Shown: positions 1 through 8,553 of the stretch, one piece after another
Numbering within the stretch: position 1 is the first letter of the stretch
How the letters are laid out: every line of letters begins with the position of its first letter
NCBI GenBank assembly: GCA_965237855.1
Contig: CBDEGK010000004.1
Location: forward strand, 372,001 to 436,000
Origin: CBDEGK01 sp965237855
GTDB lineage: Bacteria; Pseudomonadota; Gammaproteobacteria; Pseudomonadales; Halieaceae
Direction: 5' to 3'
DNA length: 64,000 nt
Translations under genes and position numbers: made by a program
Notes under the pieces: model-generated
Told to the model about the DNA's origin: nothing
The model's database searches: none
The model's input: the letters and a program-made list of their open reading frames with translations, nothing else

Positions 1-123
1 CTTGCGCTGGCTGGGAATATCGCGATTCGGGTTCTCCTTGATGCCATCTTTGATGGCGGAGAAACCCAGCGTGGTATCAAACTTGCTGCCGCTCTGCGGT
101 TTATAGGAGTTGGATGCACTCAT
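1..123 (-). CDS. Unrecognised protein, N-terminal part only
   Basis: Forty-one codons with no stop run off the left edge of the window, read leftwards from an ATG at 121-123. The product begins MSASNSYKPQSGSKFDTT and is polar, with no signal peptide or membrane segment. I do not recognise the family. The bases before the ATG on the coding strand are CT-rich and give no clear ribosome-binding site, so the start is uncertain. The gene lies 62 bp downstream of the GGDEF gene on the same strand and could share its transcript. Confidence 0.45.
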   Translation of the reverse strand, partial: MSASNSYKPQSGSKFDTTLGFSAIKDGIKENPNRDIPSQRK

Positions 124-185
124 GGGAGGTATTCTAGCCTGAATAGTGACAGGGCGCAGTCTCCTCTCAGCTTCGGCCCGCCGGT

Positions 186-1985
186 TCAGGTCAGGCCCGC
201 CGGACTGACCCCGGATGCCCGCGGCCCCAGGCGCTGTTCACTGACTACCGTGTTGTAGCCCTCGATCTTGGCGACGCCCAGCGCTTTATCGGCAATTTCC
301 AGCAATTCCAGCACACTGCGATCGCCCGCCGTAACCAGGCCTGTACTGACGGTATGTGGCACCCGCGTACCGTTGTCCATCCGCGTATCGTGCTCATTGA
401 ACTTAATTCGGATACGATCAATAACCGCAGCACAGGTGTCGTGGCCAATGCCCATCAACAGGATGGCAAAACTACCACCGCGATACCGTGCCGCCGTGTC
501 ATTGACCCGCAAGCTGCTGTTGAGGAGATGCGCCAACTCCGTCAGCGTACGATCCCCCGCTTTAATACCCCAGCGATCGTTCAGCAGTTCGAATTCATCG
601 ATATCTATGACCACCAGGTGACATTCATCCCGGGAATCCGCCTCCTCCAACATCTCCGTTGCCTTGCGCTCGAAGGAACGACGATTGGGCAGGTGCGTCA
701 GGGAATCGATCTCGCCCCGCTTCTGTGCTTCGCGCCACTCCAGCTCGACGCGTTCGGTAGCGCGCTGCCGCTCAAGAATGCGCTCGGCCATGGCCAGGCC
801 CAGGAATGCGGCCTCCAGCACCAGGGCAACCTGGCTGATGGTATACCAGGGCGCCGGGTCGCCGGCGAATCCCAGGGCGCCAATACTCAGCAGCGCCACG
901 GAAGCAGAGTGCAAGGTGAGGCCGATTAAAAACCACAACACATAGCCACCGATCCGGCGCCAGACATAAAACACAACCAGCGGGAACAATCCAAACATCA
1001 GCGCCAGTATGTACATAATGACGGTGCTGGTGGTACTCAGACCGATCACCGCGGTGACTATGCCGACACCACACAGCGCCACCAAGCCCAGGAAAAACCT
1101 GTCCATCCGTGGCCAATTGCTCTTCAGGCGTAAAAAACGACGGCCCAGCTCAAACATCATGGCGCCGGTTATAAATATCGTCCAGTCCGCCAGCACAATG
1201 GACAGGTGGGGCTGCTCTGGCACCAACATCTCACTGAAGTGCCCCAGTAATTCAGACCAGCTCAGGGTCGACATCACCAGGTAGCCCGAATACAGGGCCA
1301 ACATAAAGGATCCTGCGCGAACACTGACCATGCCGGCGATGAGAATAAATGCGAATAGGATGCCGTAGAAAAAGAAGTGAAAACTGCGGTCGGCAGCCGC
1401 CCAGGTATCGAACACAATGCGCGGTGCCACTCTCAGCGCAATAATCTGGGTATTGGCATAGTTCACACCCAGTCGCACATACAGAATGTCCAGTTCACCG
1501 GGTTTGGTCTCGAAAGGCACGGCAAAACTACGGAAACGTATTGGGCGTTCAGAGTACGGCGTGTCCTCGCGCAATTCGGTGGTGATGGCGCGGCTACCGT
1601 CTCCGGTCACCTCCTGCTCGGGCTCAATCTGGTACACGTTCATGATCTGGGCAAAGCCGTAGTCGTGGCTCAGCACCCACTGCAGGTTGCGGCTATCGAC
1701 ATTGCGCACCGCCAGGCGCAGCCAGAAGGCAGAACCGCTAACCCCCTGCGAAAGATCAGTGCTCTCCAGGGGACTAAATTTACCTTCCTGGTGAGCACGC
1801 ATGGCGTCGGCCAGCATCATGGCGCCGCCCGCGTCCTCCACAAACGTGGCAAAGCCGTCGAGTCTGGTAGTCTCGCTGTCACGGCTAAGATTTAGGTCGG
1901 CAACGGGCACACCCTGCTGAGAAAAAACCGGGGAGGTTGCCGTCAGCAGTAATAGCAGGAGTATTTTAGGAACAATCTTGGTCAT
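186..1985 (-). CDS. 7TMR-DISM membrane protein with degenerate GGDEF domain
   Basis: The 599-residue product has a signal peptide (cleavage near VFSQ at about residue 22), an extracytoplasmic 7TMR-DISMED2-like domain (about 30-190), seven hydrophobic segments (about 200-400), a short coiled linker (about 405-430) and a C-terminal GGDEF-family domain. This layout belongs to membrane sensors that feed ligand binding into cyclic-di-GMP synthesis. The domain start DSLTHLPNRRSF and the DIDEFELLND strand are conserved. The signature loop, however, reads RGGSF (about 502-506) where active enzymes have GG(D/E)EF, so the catalytic acidic residue and its metal-binding neighbour are missing. It is probably a GTP- or c-di-GMP-responsive sensor, or a regulator of another cyclase, rather than an active cyclase; that is inference. 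Confidence 0.85.
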   Translation of the reverse strand: MTKIVPKILLLLLLTATSPVFSQQGVPVADLNLSRDSETTRLDGFATFVEDAGGAMMLADAMRAHQEGKFSPLESTDLSQGVSGSAFWLRLAVRNVDSRNLQWVLSHDYGFAQIMNVYQIEPEQEVTGDGSRAITTELREDTPYSERPIRFRSFAVPFETKPGELDILYVRLGVNYANTQIIALRVAPRIVFDTWAAADRSFHFFFYGILFAFILIAGMVSVRAGSFMLALYSGYLVMSTLSWSELLGHFSEMLVPEQPHLSIVLADWTIFITGAMMFELGRRFLRLKSNWPRMDRFFLGLVALCGVGIVTAVIGLSTTSTVIMYILALMFGLFPLVVFYVWRRIGGYVLWFLIGLTLHSASVALLSIGALGFAGDPAPWYTISQVALVLEAAFLGLAMAERILERQRATERVELEWREAQKRGEIDSLTHLPNRRSFERKATEMLEEADSRDECHLVVIDIDEFELLNDRWGIKAGDRTLTELAHLLNSSLRVNDTAARYRGGSFAILLMGIGHDTCAAVIDRIRIKFNEHDTRMDNGTRVPHTVSTGLVTAGDRSVLELLEIADKALGVAKIEGYNTVVSEQRLGPRASGVSPAGLT

Positions 1986-2127
1986 GCGCGAATCATGTTA
2001 GCCAGTGTCCGGACATTATGGAACCCTGATTTCAAGTATAAGAACGTAGTCCAAATGGAGGATTCGCCACCGAACACGAGCGGGGAAGATAGGGCTGGTC
2101 TACAGTGGGGTGCAAAGGAGCGAATAA

Positions 2128-3618
2128 ATGACAGAGAAGCATTTGACGGTAGTGGTGATAGGGGCTGGTATGGCCGGCATCCTGGCGGGTATCAAGCTCA
2201 AGCAGGATAGGAAATACGATTTCGTGATCTACGAGAAAGCAGATCGTATTGGCGGCACCTGGCGTGAGAACACTTATCCCGGCCTCACCTGTGATGTGCC
2301 ATCCCATCACTACACCTATTCCTTTGAACTCAACCCGGATTGGACCCGGCACTTTCCTCCCGGTGGTGAAATCCAGGCTTATTTCGAAGACACCACTGCC
2401 AAGTACGGTATCTACGACCACATCCGTTTTAACACCGAGATCAAAAGTGCCCGCTACGAAAACGAGCGCTGGATTCTGGAAATGGCCAGTGGCGAAACCG
2501 ACGAAGCAGATTTCATCATCGCGGCAACCGGTGTCCTACACCACCCCAGCTACCCAAATATAGAAGGAGCCGAAAGTTTTGAAGGGGCTCTTTTTCACAG
2601 CGCGCGTTGGGATCATTCCGTGCCGCTGGATGGGAAGCGCGTTGGCGTCATCGGCAACGGTTCCACCGGTGTGCAGATTGTGTCTGCCCTGGCCGGCCGC
2701 GCGGGTGTAGTTAAGCATTTCCAGCGTACAGCGCAGTGGATCATGCCGACCGTGAATGATTATTTCAGCGAGGAAGAGAGAAAAGCTTTCAGGGAGCAGC
2801 CTGAGGTATTAGCAGAGGTCATGGATATTGACGGTTACAACAACGGTGTGGAGCTATTTACCCAGGGTATAACCGGGCAGAAGCCCGAGCTGGCCCAGGC
2901 CTTTGCCACGCCCTGTCGTGAAAACCTGGAAGCCAGTGTGCGAGACCCAGAGCTCAAGGAAAAACTTCGGCCCGACCACGAGCCCATGTGCAAGCGTTTG
3001 ATCTTTTCACCGGACTACTACGAGGCCATACAGCATCCGCAGTCCGAACTGGTTGCAGAGGGCATTGAACGTATCGAAGCCAGAGGCGTTCGCACCGAGG
3101 ACGGCACTCTTCACGAACTGGACGTTCTTGTTTACGCCACCGGCTTTCGCGCCGATCAATTTATGCGGCCGATGGAGATCACCGGCATCAATGGCGTCGA
3201 CCTGGAAGGCGCCTGGGAAGTCAGACCCAGTGCCTACCTGGCCATCAGCATGCCCGATTTCCCCAACTTTTTTATGCTCAATGGACCCAATGGTCCCATC
3301 GGAAATTTCTCACTGATCGATATCGCGGAGCTACAGTGGGATTACATCAACCAGCTAATGGAAGAGGTGCGGCAAGATCGCTGCCAGGCCATCTGCGCCA
3401 GCCACCAGGCCCTGGCAGACTTCGACACTGAACGTATAGAAGCAGCCAAGCAAACCATCTGGTACACGGGCGGCTGTAACAGCTGGTACCTGGATGCCGA
3501 GGGCATACCCGCTAGTTGGCCGTGGAATTTCCTGCGCTTTGTCGACAAGATGGCGGCACCGGTACTGGATCACTACGACATGATGTCATTCGAGGAACTG
3601 GAGCAGGCCAATGGCTGA
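2128..3618 (+). CDS. Baeyer-Villiger / FMO-type flavin monooxygenase
   Basis: The 496-residue cytosolic flavoprotein has two dinucleotide-binding motifs: GAGMAG for FAD (about 12-17) and GNGSTG for NADPH (about 176-181). Between them FEGALFHSARWD (151-162) matches the Baeyer-Villiger fingerprint FxGxxxHxxxW(P/D) exactly. The GGTWRENTYPGLTCD stretch after the FAD fold is also typical of this class. Such enzymes insert oxygen into ketones to give esters or lactones, or oxygenate soft nucleophiles. A good ribosome-binding site (AAGGAG) precedes the ATG. The next gene, an SDR, overlaps its end by 8 bp, which suggests a coupled alcohol-to-ketone-to-ester step. The substrate is unknown; a steroid, terpenoid or cyclic ketone would fit the neighbourhood. 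Confidence 0.85.
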   Translation: MTEKHLTVVVIGAGMAGILAGIKLKQDRKYDFVIYEKADRIGGTWRENTYPGLTCDVPSHHYTYSFELNPDWTRHFPPGGEIQAYFEDTTAKYGIYDHIRFNTEIKSARYENERWILEMASGETDEADFIIAATGVLHHPSYPNIEGAESFEGALFHSARWDHSVPLDGKRVGVIGNGSTGVQIVSALAGRAGVVKHFQRTAQWIMPTVNDYFSEEERKAFREQPEVLAEVMDIDGYNNGVELFTQGITGQKPELAQAFATPCRENLEASVRDPELKEKLRPDHEPMCKRLIFSPDYYEAIQHPQSELVAEGIERIEARGVRTEDGTLHELDVLVYATGFRADQFMRPMEITGINGVDLEGAWEVRPSAYLAISMPDFPNFFMLNGPNGPIGNFSLIDIAELQWDYINQLMEEVRQDRCQAICASHQALADFDTERIEAAKQTIWYTGGCNSWYLDAEGIPASWPWNFLRFVDKMAAPVLDHYDMMSFEELEQANG

Positions 3619-4456
3619 CTGGGACCAACAAGTCTGTGTTATCACCGGCGCCGCCAGTGGCATCGGTGCTGGGCTGGCCCGTCACGCTGCCAGCCTGGGC
3701 ATGACGGTAATAGCTGCCGACATTGATATGAGCAATCTTGATGGCTTGCGGACTGAGCTCGAAGGTAAAGGACTCGCGATTGAAACACAGCGGGTCGATG
3801 TTACCGATGGTGCGGCAGTGGAGTCGTGGGCGGCATCAATCTTCGAACAACACGGTCGGGTAAACCTGTTTTTCAATAATGCCGGTGTACTCGTGGACGG
3901 CAAGAGCTGGGAGCGGTCGGAACAGGATTGGTGCTGGAACCTCGACGTCAACATCATGGGCGTGGTGAATGGCATTCGCGCCTTTGTGCCGCCAATGCTT
4001 GCGCAGGGTGAGACCGGCAGAGTGATCAATACGGCGTCGATCGGCGGTCTGCTGGGTGGCGGGCAGTTTATGGGACCGTACCAGGGCAGCAAACACGCAG
4101 TCGCCGCCATCACCGAAACCCTGTTCCAGGAATTGAGCCTGGAGGCGGCGCCGATCACTGCCTCTTGCCTGTGCCCCGGCGAAGTGGATACGGGCATCTG
4201 GGAATCTGATCGATTGCGCGAGGAAGAAAACATCCTCGTCAGCGAGGCAGAGCAGCAATTTCATGAGTACGTGGCCGGCATGGTAGCGGACGGACTGACG
4301 CCGGATGAGTTTGCTGCGCGTGTATGGACGGGCATCGAAGCGGACAAATTCTGGATCTTCCCGCAACCTGAATTCAAACCCATGTACCAGGCGCGCGCAG
4401 ACTCGGTGCTCAATGAAACCAATCCCGCCACCATGGCGGAAATGATGGGCCAGTAA
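3611..4456 (+). CDS. Short-chain dehydrogenase/reductase (SDR)
   Basis: This 281-residue classical SDR has the nucleotide-binding TGAASGIG motif (12-19), NNAG (89-92), the catalytic serine in NTAS (143) and the YxxxK pair (Y157, K161). The fold interconverts alcohols and ketones with NAD(P)(H). An Asp at the end of strand 2 (AADID) points to NAD preference, by family rule. The ATG lies 8 bp inside the monooxygenase gene, so the two are translationally linked; the dehydrogenase probably supplies or removes the carbonyl used by that enzyme. The C-terminal tail (about 240-281) is longer than in minimal SDRs. Confidence 0.88.
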   Translation: MADWDQQVCVITGAASGIGAGLARHAASLGMTVIAADIDMSNLDGLRTELEGKGLAIETQRVDVTDGAAVESWAASIFEQHGRVNLFFNNAGVLVDGKSWERSEQDWCWNLDVNIMGVVNGIRAFVPPMLAQGETGRVINTASIGGLLGGGQFMGPYQGSKHAVAAITETLFQELSLEAAPITASCLCPGEVDTGIWESDRLREEENILVSEAEQQFHEYVAGMVADGLTPDEFAARVWTGIEADKFWIFPQPEFKPMYQARADSVLNETNPATMAEMMGQ

Positions 4457-4468
4457 GCGCAGGGAACA

Positions 4469-4855
4469 CTAGTTGTTGCGGGCGCCCTGCTCTATCCAGC
4501 TGTAGATAACACCCAGGTCGGGCTTGCTCAGTGGATGGAAAGGCATCATCCAGCCGCTACCGCCTGCCTCGAGGTGTTGCCGGGTGAGCTTCAGCCACAC
4601 ATAGCTGTTGTCAGGGTCGCCGGGCTCAACCCGTTTCATCGAGGGCAATTCATACGCAGGCACACCGGTCAGGTTGTGCCAGCTGTTTTCATCTTCGATT
4701 ACCAGGTAACCGTAGCTTTCTTCGCGCATATGGCAATAGGCACACTCGCGCATCAGGATCGGCAGCACCTGCTCGCGGAAGCTGATCTCGTTCTCCGCTT
4801 GTGCGAATCCCGGCTGCAGCAACAGGCCCAGCAGCAGGCAATAATACTTGTTCAT
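4469..4855 (-). CDS. Small exported c-type cytochrome-like protein
   Basis: The 128-residue product has a cleavable signal peptide (ending FAQA, about residue 20) and one haem c attachment motif, CAYCH (about 38-42). Met residues in WMMPFHP near the C-terminus could supply the second axial ligand. The layout suits a periplasmic electron carrier of the Planctomycete-cytochrome-like type. The gene overlaps the upstream flavoprotein dehydrogenase by 4 bp (ATGA), so the two are translated together, and the cytochrome probably accepts electrons from that enzyme. It converges on the SDR gene, whose stop lies 12 bp away. Confidence 0.78.
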   Translation of the reverse strand: MNKYYCLLLGLLLQPGFAQAENEISFREQVLPILMRECAYCHMREESYGYLVIEDENSWHNLTGVPAYELPSMKRVEPGDPDNSYVWLKLTRQHLEAGGSGWMMPFHPLSKPDLGVIYSWIEQGARNN

Positions 4856-6588
4856 GTCAGTTCACGGACTGCGGCCGCTTGCTCACCGGCAATTTTCCCG
4901 AAAGTCATGGCCGAGCCAATAGTGGCGCCGGCTGCCCAATAGGCATTGGCGGCCGGGTGAGCCATGCAGTTACCCGCGGCGTACAAACCGCGAATGGGCT
5001 GGTCGTTGTAATCGAGCACCTGGGTGTACTGGTTAACCTTGGGACCGCCATTGGTGCCCAGCAAGCCCGGCGCCAGGATAATCGCATAATAGGGACCCTG
5101 CTCCTGCAAGGGATACATGGTGGGATTCTTGTCGCTTTGTAGCGGCCAGTCGGTGCCTGAACGGGGCGGCGCGAACGAACCCCACTCCCGGTCTTCCGCA
5201 TGATTGCCGCGGCCGAAGTCCTCATCCACACCCTGTTCAGCCATATGATTGAAGCGCTTTACGCTGGCTTGTAACTGCTCGACAAAATCGACCGCCAGAG
5301 TCTGGCCGCCGGTGTGCTGGCGAATGCTGTGCAATCGCTCGGCAATATTGTGCGCCAACTCCTCCAGGGTATTGCCGACAATGGTGGAACTGGCTGCTTC
5401 AGCGATGGGAGGTACCGGGTAGTTATCGGCGCGCAGCTCGATGGTGCGCTGATCGTAGACCATGTAGGTCAGAAGATGGGGGTACTCGGCTTCGGTGGCG
5501 TCGTAGTTATAGAGCTGACGCACCCGGTCGTTATAAGCCCGCTTCTCGTTGACGCAGCGTTTGCCGTAGCGATTCACCAACAGCATGCTGTCTCCCGGCG
5601 GCCAGTAAACCGCGGCCGGTACCGATTGGTAACGAATGGCATCTTCCAGCACTACCTGGCCGCGCCAGCCGCCGGACATATTGGCCATCTGCGCACCGAC
5701 CGCGCCGCCTATGCGAATAAAGTCGCCCTCGTTGGTGGGCACCGCGCAGGTCCCCAATACCGGATTCATCTGGTACTGGCGTATATAGGTTTGATTGTGG
5801 CTGTAGCAGCCGGTGGCAAATACCACGCCGCGACGGGCGCGGATGTTGATGATCTCACCTTGATCATTCTCCACCGCCAAACCCAGCACCTGGCCATCTT
5901 GCGCCGTGATCAACTCAGTGGCGCGATGGCGCATACGAATATCGCAGCCCAGCTCGCTGATCAGTTGTCGCATACTCGCCACCACTCCCTTACCGCCAGC
6001 GAAACGGCCATCGGGATACACCGGCTCCAGGCCGCGACCACGGGGGACCTTGTTGTAGGGGGAGTGATCAAAATAGTCCGGCGTGGCATCACCGGTGGTC
6101 CATATGGTGGCGTTGCGAAACTTGAACGCGCCCCAGGCCATCATCTGGTCTAGCATCGCGTGGCCGTTGTCATAGAAGGCGGCGATCAGCTCAAAGGTGT
6201 TGTCATCAAGGCCCAGCTTTTCGTCTTCGGGGTTGAACAGGTGCGGATAGGAGTAGTGCACCATGTATTCCATGGCCGAACGGCGGTCGTCATCAATCCC
6301 CTGCTTGCGCAATTCAAAATTATTGGGAATCCAGATGTGGCTGCCGGACTTGGCGGTGGTGCCACCCCAGGCGCTACCCTTTTCGACAACAGTAACCCGG
6401 GCGCCTGATTTACAGGCATAGATGGCCGCCGTGCCACCAGCTGCGCCTGAACCACACACCACCACATCGGTATCAACATGCCACTGGCGAACCGCCTCCC
6501 CCGAGAGACTCCCCACCGCAGATATTGCCAAACCTGCCCCGCCCACGGTGACTAACCCACGGCGAGTAATTCCATTTCGATCATTCAT
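4852..6588 (-). CDS. FAD dehydrogenase of the fumarate reductase / 3-ketosteroid dehydrogenase family
   Basis: The 578-residue product opens with a Tat-like signal (TRRGLV at about 8-13, then a glycine/alanine-rich hydrophobic stretch). The FAD-binding fold follows (GSGAAG, about 46-51; EKGSAWGGTTAKSG, about 69-82). The C-terminal half returns to the FAD fold in GLYAAGN and ends near WAAGATIGSAMTFG, as in fumarate reductase-like and delta-1 ketosteroid dehydrogenases. Enzymes of this fold desaturate ketosteroids or reduce enoyl bonds. The Tat-like leader and the ATGA overlap with a c-type cytochrome gene suggest an exported dehydrogenase passing electrons to a haem protein. No clear AxA cleavage site follows, so it may stay anchored. 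The substrate is not shown by the sequence. Confidence 0.8.
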   Translation of the reverse strand: MNDRNGITRRGLVTVGGAGLAISAVGSLSGEAVRQWHVDTDVVVCGSGAAGGTAAIYACKSGARVTVVEKGSAWGGTTAKSGSHIWIPNNFELRKQGIDDDRRSAMEYMVHYSYPHLFNPEDEKLGLDDNTFELIAAFYDNGHAMLDQMMAWGAFKFRNATIWTTGDATPDYFDHSPYNKVPRGRGLEPVYPDGRFAGGKGVVASMRQLISELGCDIRMRHRATELITAQDGQVLGLAVENDQGEIINIRARRGVVFATGCYSHNQTYIRQYQMNPVLGTCAVPTNEGDFIRIGGAVGAQMANMSGGWRGQVVLEDAIRYQSVPAAVYWPPGDSMLLVNRYGKRCVNEKRAYNDRVRQLYNYDATEAEYPHLLTYMVYDQRTIELRADNYPVPPIAEAASSTIVGNTLEELAHNIAERLHSIRQHTGGQTLAVDFVEQLQASVKRFNHMAEQGVDEDFGRGNHAEDREWGSFAPPRSGTDWPLQSDKNPTMYPLQEQGPYYAIILAPGLLGTNGGPKVNQYTQVLDYNDQPIRGLYAAGNCMAHPAANAYWAAGATIGSAMTFGKIAGEQAAAVRELT

Positions 6589-6604
6589 GCCACCAGATTA
6601 AAAG

Positions 6605-6656
6605 TTATCCACACATTGGGGAACACCCTGCGGCCCCTTTAGGGTTTTGTGGATAA
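6605..6656. promoter_or_regulatory. Two perfect inverted DnaA-box 9-mers
   Basis: TTATCCACA occurs at 6605-6613 and its reverse complement at 6648-6656, in the spacer between two divergent genes. The inner flanks extend the inverted symmetry with CCCT and AGGG, so the pair could fold into a stem with a GC-rich loop. The consensus is that of DnaA boxes. Whether DnaA binds here, or the element only regulates the two neighbours, cannot be told from sequence. Confidence 0.55.
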
Positions 6657-6664
6657 GTTTTAAG

Positions 6665-6693
6665 TTGGTTAGTCGTAATAGCTAAACTAATAT
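6665..6693 (+). promoter_or_regulatory. Candidate sigma-70 promoter for the DUF3604 gene
   Basis: TTGGTT (6665-6670) and TAATAT (6688-6693) are separated by 17 bp. The expected start of transcription falls at or next to the ATG at 6700, so the transcript could be leaderless or nearly so. The only purine-rich stretch, GGGGG, lies one base before the ATG, too close for a normal ribosome-binding site. Confidence 0.4.
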
Positions 6694-6699
6694 GGGGGT

Positions 6700-8553
6700 A
6701 TGAAAAATATAATCTGTGGTTTTGTTCTCGTTTTCACCGCGCTAACTGCGCAGGCGGATGACTATTCACCGTATGTGGGGGAGGATTATCCGCTGCAGCT
6801 GTATTGGGGTGACACCCACCTGCACACGTCCTTCAGTCTGGACGCCAACACCATGGGCAATACCAGTCTGCCGCCATCGGTGGCGTATCGCTTTGCCATG
6901 GGCGAGGAAGTGATGGCCAACAATGGCATGCCGGTAAAGCTGGAGGCACCGCTGGACTTTCTGGTGGTGTCGGATCACGCCGAGCACATGGGTATTATGA
7001 TGAAGTTGCGCAGTGGCGACCCGGCAATACTGGATGATCCCGACGGCCGCCGCCTCTACAGTATTCTCAATGGCGACAACGGTTCACAGGCGCTGATGAT
7101 GGAGTTATTGCGTTCCACCGCCAGCAACACCCCCATGATCGACAACAAAGACATCGAGCGCAGCATCTGGCAGGAATCGGTGCGCCTGGCGGATGAGTAC
7201 AATAATCCGGGCCAGTTTACCGCCTTGATTGGGTATGAATGGAGTTCCATGCCCGCCAGCGACAACCTGCACCGGGTGGTGATATTTGCCGACAGCGCCG
7301 AGCAAGCCGGCAGCATTCTGCCCTTCTCGTCCTTTAACAGCGAACAGCCAGAGCAGTTGTGGCAGTTCCTCGCCGACTACGAGCAGGACACTGGCGGTCG
7401 CGCCATGTCGATTCCCCACAATGGCAATATCAGCAACGGTCGCATGTATGCCCTGACTGATTCCGCTGACAAGGTCTTCAGCAAGTCCTATGCCGAGGCG
7501 CGCATTCGCTGGGAGCCGATCATGGAGGTCACCCAGATCAAGGGAGATTCGGAAACCCACCCTTACCTGTCGCCGGATGACGGCTTTGCTGATTTCGAAA
7601 CCTGGGACTTTGGCAACTTCGGCGCCATGGAAGGCGACAACAAGAAAAATGAGATGCTGCAATTTGAATATGCCCGCTCTACGCTCAAAAACGGCCTGAC
7701 CGAACAGCAGCGCATCGGTGCCAACCCCTTCAAATTCGGCATGATCGGCAGCACCGACTCTCACACCTCACTGGCCACCGCCCAGGAAAACAATTTCTGG
7801 GGCAAGGCCAGCATGGTTGAACCCGGCAGCAGTCGCACGGCTGAGGCCGATGACATCATGGGCAATGGTGACGACAACCGTCACACCATGTTTTTCCCCT
7901 GGGAATACACGGCCTCCGGTTACGCCGCGGTATGGGCCAGGCAGAATACACGCGCTGAAATATTTGACGCCATGCAACGCAAGGAAGTGTATGCCACCAC
8001 CGGCTCGCGCATCGCGGTCCGGTTCTTTGGTGGCTGGGATTTTCAGGAAGACGATATCTTTGATCCGGACTATGCCCGCATTGGCTATCGCCAGGGCGTG
8101 CCAATGGGCGGCGACTTGCCCGAGCAATCATCGCGGGCACCCACTTTCCTGGTGATGGCGTTAAAAGATCCCAATGGCGCCAACCTGGAGCGGGTACAAA
8201 TCATTAAGGGCTGGCGCGACCGACGCGGCAAGTTGCACGAGAAAATATTCGACGTGGCACTGGGTAAACCTTTCGACGAGGACGGCAGACGCTTTCGCAA
8301 GGTTACCTCAACCGTTGATGAGCGCTCGGCGAGCTACAGCAACAGTATCGGTGATGCGCAGCTGAGTGCCTATTGGCAGGATCCAGATTTCGACGACAAA
8401 GAACAGGCTTTCTACTACGCGCGAGTCATCGAAATTCCCACTCCCCGCTGGCCGCTCTATGACAAGGCCAGGCTGGGCGTTGTGGTTTCGCCCGATGCCC
8501 AGACCACGGTTCAGGACCGCGCTTATACTTCACCGATTTGGTACACACCATGA
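6700..8553 (+). CDS. Exported DUF3604 family protein
   Basis: The 617-residue product carries a signal peptide (cleaved near AQA, about residue 19) and matches DUF3604 throughout. YWGDTHLHTSFS (about 35-46) and VVSDHAEHMG (about 88-97) look like the metal-binding His/Asp loops of the PHP phosphoesterase-like fold, and GSTDSHTS (about 350) supplies a further Asp/His pair. The family has no settled biochemical role. The metal-site motifs suggest a periplasmic metallo-hydrolase, which is inference. It heads an operon with a SnoaL-like protein and a serine hydrolase, each gene overlapping the next by 4 bp. Confidence 0.82.
   Translation: MKNIICGFVLVFTALTAQADDYSPYVGEDYPLQLYWGDTHLHTSFSLDANTMGNTSLPPSVAYRFAMGEEVMANNGMPVKLEAPLDFLVVSDHAEHMGIMMKLRSGDPAILDDPDGRRLYSILNGDNGSQALMMELLRSTASNTPMIDNKDIERSIWQESVRLADEYNNPGQFTALIGYEWSSMPASDNLHRVVIFADSAEQAGSILPFSSFNSEQPEQLWQFLADYEQDTGGRAMSIPHNGNISNGRMYALTDSADKVFSKSYAEARIRWEPIMEVTQIKGDSETHPYLSPDDGFADFETWDFGNFGAMEGDNKKNEMLQFEYARSTLKNGLTEQQRIGANPFKFGMIGSTDSHTSLATAQENNFWGKASMVEPGSSRTAEADDIMGNGDDNRHTMFFPWEYTASGYAAVWARQNTRAEIFDAMQRKEVYATTGSRIAVRFFGGWDFQEDDIFDPDYARIGYRQGVPMGGDLPEQSSRAPTFLVMALKDPNGANLERVQIIKGWRDRRGKLHEKIFDVALGKPFDEDGRRFRKVTSTVDERSASYSNSIGDAQLSAYWQDPDFDDKEQAFYYARVIEIPTPRWPLYDKARLGVVVSPDAQTTVQDRAYTSPIWYTP

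Noticed and set aside
5314..6153. 279-codon open frame opposite the KstD-like flavoprotein
   Set aside because: It mirrors the coding strand of a well-supported FAD enzyme and has no recognisable domain.
6605..6656. Replication origin at the DnaA boxes
   Set aside because: Only two boxes, no AT-rich unwinding region and no dnaA, dnaN, gidA or rpmH nearby.
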